Shown here: piece after piece, positions 5,810 to 6,596 of the stretch
Layout: each line of letters opens with the position of its first letter
Position numbering within the stretch: the first letter of the stretch is position 1
Assembly (NCBI GenBank): GCA_964431685.1
Contig: CAYSLA010000184.1
Coordinates: 1 to 6,596, forward strand
Direction: 5' to 3'
DNA length: 6,596 nucleotides
Source: CAYSLA01 sp964431685
Lineage (GTDB): Bacteria > Armatimonadota > UBA5829
Made by a program: the position numbers and the translations under genes
Notes under the pieces: generated by a model
The model's database searches: none
What the model was told of the DNA's origin: nothing
Seen by the model: only the letters and a program-made list of their open reading frames with translations

Positions 5810-6263
5810 TGGCCGACTCTGGGCGTTCCCGTTCGCTCGCGCTACCGGCACGCAACCGGAGTCCAACGTGGCGCGGGCGTTGGGACTGCCGACCGAGGGG
5901 GCGTGAGGCATGACGCGCCTTCGATCTGAGGACGGGCAATGGACTGCGTATGGAGGTCCAGTCGGCTGCGTACGTCCAGAGCTGGCCCAGAAGGGACTTT
6001 CCGCCATCCAGTTTGTAGTTCCGAAGAGATTGGGGTGGGATGCCGACACCAACGTAGTGGAGACAGAGGCGCAGAACCACGCAGACATCTACGTCTTTGC
6101 TCTGCTCGCTCAGCGGGACAAAGCCACCATCGACCCGCCCAACCTTGCACAGTGGCAGTTCTGGGCCGTGCCCACGGCGGATCTCGACAGCCAGACGCGC
6201 AGCCAGCACTCGATTACGCTCAGGTCACTCTACAAGTTGGCGCGTGATCCGGCGGCCCGGTGA
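5809..6263 (+). pseudogene. Frameshifted nuclease-like gene (EVxSAAYVQSW type), decayed
   Basis: No single frame encodes this protein, but pieces in three frames join into one. ATG 5809 shares its A with the methyltransferase stop (TGATG). Then come TGTQPESNVARALGLPTEG (to about 5900, ending at an in-frame TGA 5904-5906), VRHDA (5903-5917), FDLRTGNGLRMEVQSAAYVQSW (5920-5985) and AQKGLSAIQF onward, which stays open to TGA 6261-6263. From memory, the joined sequence resembles a family of small restriction-associated proteins with an EVKSAAYLQSW motif, WDADTN, ADxYVFALL and DPxNxxQW segments, probably of PD-(D/E)xK type. The expected lysine of EVK is glutamine here. Three changes of frame, each explained by loss of one base from a G or C run (near 5897-5901, 5915-5919 and 5983-5988), are well supported; a fourth near 5840 is likely. 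The uninterrupted frame 5910-6263 (117 residues) alone would lack the active-site strand. Confidence 0.62.
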
Positions 6264-6393
6264 TAGCACCCAGGTCGAGTACGACCTGTACCAGTGCCAG
6301 ATCAAGGCCACCGACCGGCGGATTGACGCGCTGGTCCATGAGCTCTACGGACTGACGGATGATGAGATTATGGTGGTGGCGGGTCGGGGATGA
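6244..6393 (+). pseudogene. C-terminal remnant of a type IIG/Eco57I-like restriction-modification enzyme
   Basis: A frame entering at about 6244 (a GTG codon) and ending at TGA 6391-6393 encodes about 49 residues. The segment ATDRRIDALVHELYGLTDDE followed by IMVV closely matches the usual ending of Eco57I-like and related N6-adenine methyltransferase/restriction enzymes, typically xxDRQIDxLVYELYGLTEEEI. Those proteins are many hundreds of residues long; here nothing recognisable precedes the tail in this frame. It overlaps the previous broken gene by 20 nt. It is therefore either a deletion scar of a full-length gene or a tiny stand-alone ORF. The family resemblance is from memory; the truncation is seen directly. 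Confidence 0.55.
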
Positions 6394-6425
6394 AGCCGGT
6401 CGCGCCCAACCCACGTGTGGAGCCG

Positions 6426-6442
6426 GCGCGGCGAAGCCGCGC
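6426..6442. terminator. GC-rich hairpin, possible terminator
   Basis: GCGCGGC-gaa-GCCGCGC is a perfect 7-bp stem with a 3-nt loop. It lies 33 nt after the remnant's stop. There is no U-tract, so it may instead be a REP-like palindrome. A weaker dyad, TTGAGC-ggcttgg-GCTCAA, follows at 6462-6480. Confidence 0.4.
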
Positions 6443-6519
6443 TCCGTGCGAGGCTCTGGGGTTGAGCGGCTTGGGCTCAAGGAACGAGGCCAAACCGCGA
6501 GATCCGTATCAAAAGAAGT

Positions 6520-6524
6520 GAGGT
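6520..6524 (+). promoter_or_regulatory. Ribosome binding site of the last gene
   Basis: GAGGT at 6520-6524 stands 5 nt before ATG 6530 and supports that start codon. Confidence 0.5.
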
Positions 6525-6529
6525 CTTCA

Positions 6530-6596
6530 ATGAACAACGATTTGATCATAGGCTTCATTCAGGGATTTCTAAGCAGTCTAGTGCTAAGTATTGTTG
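6530..6596 (+). CDS. Start of a small membrane-associated protein (cut by the right edge)
   Basis: ATG 6530 opens a frame that runs off the window after 22 codons. The visible N-terminus begins MNNDLIIGFIQGF and continues with SSLVLSIV, an almost uninterrupted hydrophobic stretch from residue 5. It is therefore a membrane anchor, or less likely a signal peptide, since no basic N-region is present. GAGGT at 5 nt gives a reasonable ribosome binding site. The function cannot be judged from this much sequence. Confidence 0.5.
   Translation, partial: MNNDLIIGFIQGFLSSLVLSIV

Noticed and set aside
5736..6209. 157-codon minus-strand frame opposite the broken nuclease-like gene
   Set aside because: The plus strand carries family-like segments at the same place, and the minus-strand translation has no recognisable features.
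1..6596. CRISPR arrays, tRNA or rRNA genes, insertion-sequence ends
   Set aside because: No regularly spaced repeats, no cloverleaf or rRNA signatures and no transposase or paired terminal repeats were found on reading both strands.

Overview
The window joins one conserved housekeeping gene to a defence-type accessory segment. At the left edge, on the minus strand, lies the first 208 codons of the GTPase Obg/CgtA. The rest is read on the plus strand and looks like a small genomic island: an orphan membrane protein, a gene broken by two in-frame amber codons, a compact restriction-modification-like operon, a multiply frameshifted nuclease-like pseudogene, a short tail resembling the C-terminus of a type IIG/Eco57I-like enzyme, and the start of another membrane protein cut by the window edge. 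The organism is bacterial and moderately GC-rich. The Obg sequence reads to me like those of Chloroflexota (Anaerolineae-like). That is an impression from memory, not a database result.

Layout. 1-625 (-): Obg N-terminal Obg fold, P-loop and switch I, with a near-consensus promoter so close to the ATG that the mRNA may be leaderless. 626-1087: no convincing gene; an isolated TATAAT and a 6-bp inverted repeat. 1088-1654 (+): predicted five-helix membrane protein of unknown function, followed by a 10-bp hairpin and a larger cruciform-forming region. 1798-2499 (+): one reading frame of 234 codons interrupted by TAG at codons 145 and 152. 2585-2612: promoter candidate. 2634-2792: a 52-residue, strongly basic small ORF with an ideal Shine-Dalgarno sequence. 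2808-3617: predicted PD-(D/E)xK nuclease. 3623-5809: large Zn-ribbon DNA amino-methyltransferase with a DPPF motif (COG1743/DUF1156-like). 5809-6263: decayed nuclease-like gene starting on the methyltransferase stop codon. 6244-6393: restriction-enzyme C-terminal remnant. 6394-6529: hairpins. 6530-6596: start of a membrane protein.

How it works together. The small ORF, nuclease and methyltransferase are 5-15 nt apart, each of the three has its own Shine-Dalgarno sequence, and one promoter candidate precedes them, so they look like a single operon. The simplest reading is a two-gene modification/cleavage system in which the methyltransferase protects sites that the nuclease would cut. The basic small ORF could be a regulator or accessory subunit, but this is only a guess. 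Around the operon, restriction-type genes are decaying while the operon itself and obg are free of lesions. This suggests selective retention of the operon within a turning-over defence island next to a stable core gene.
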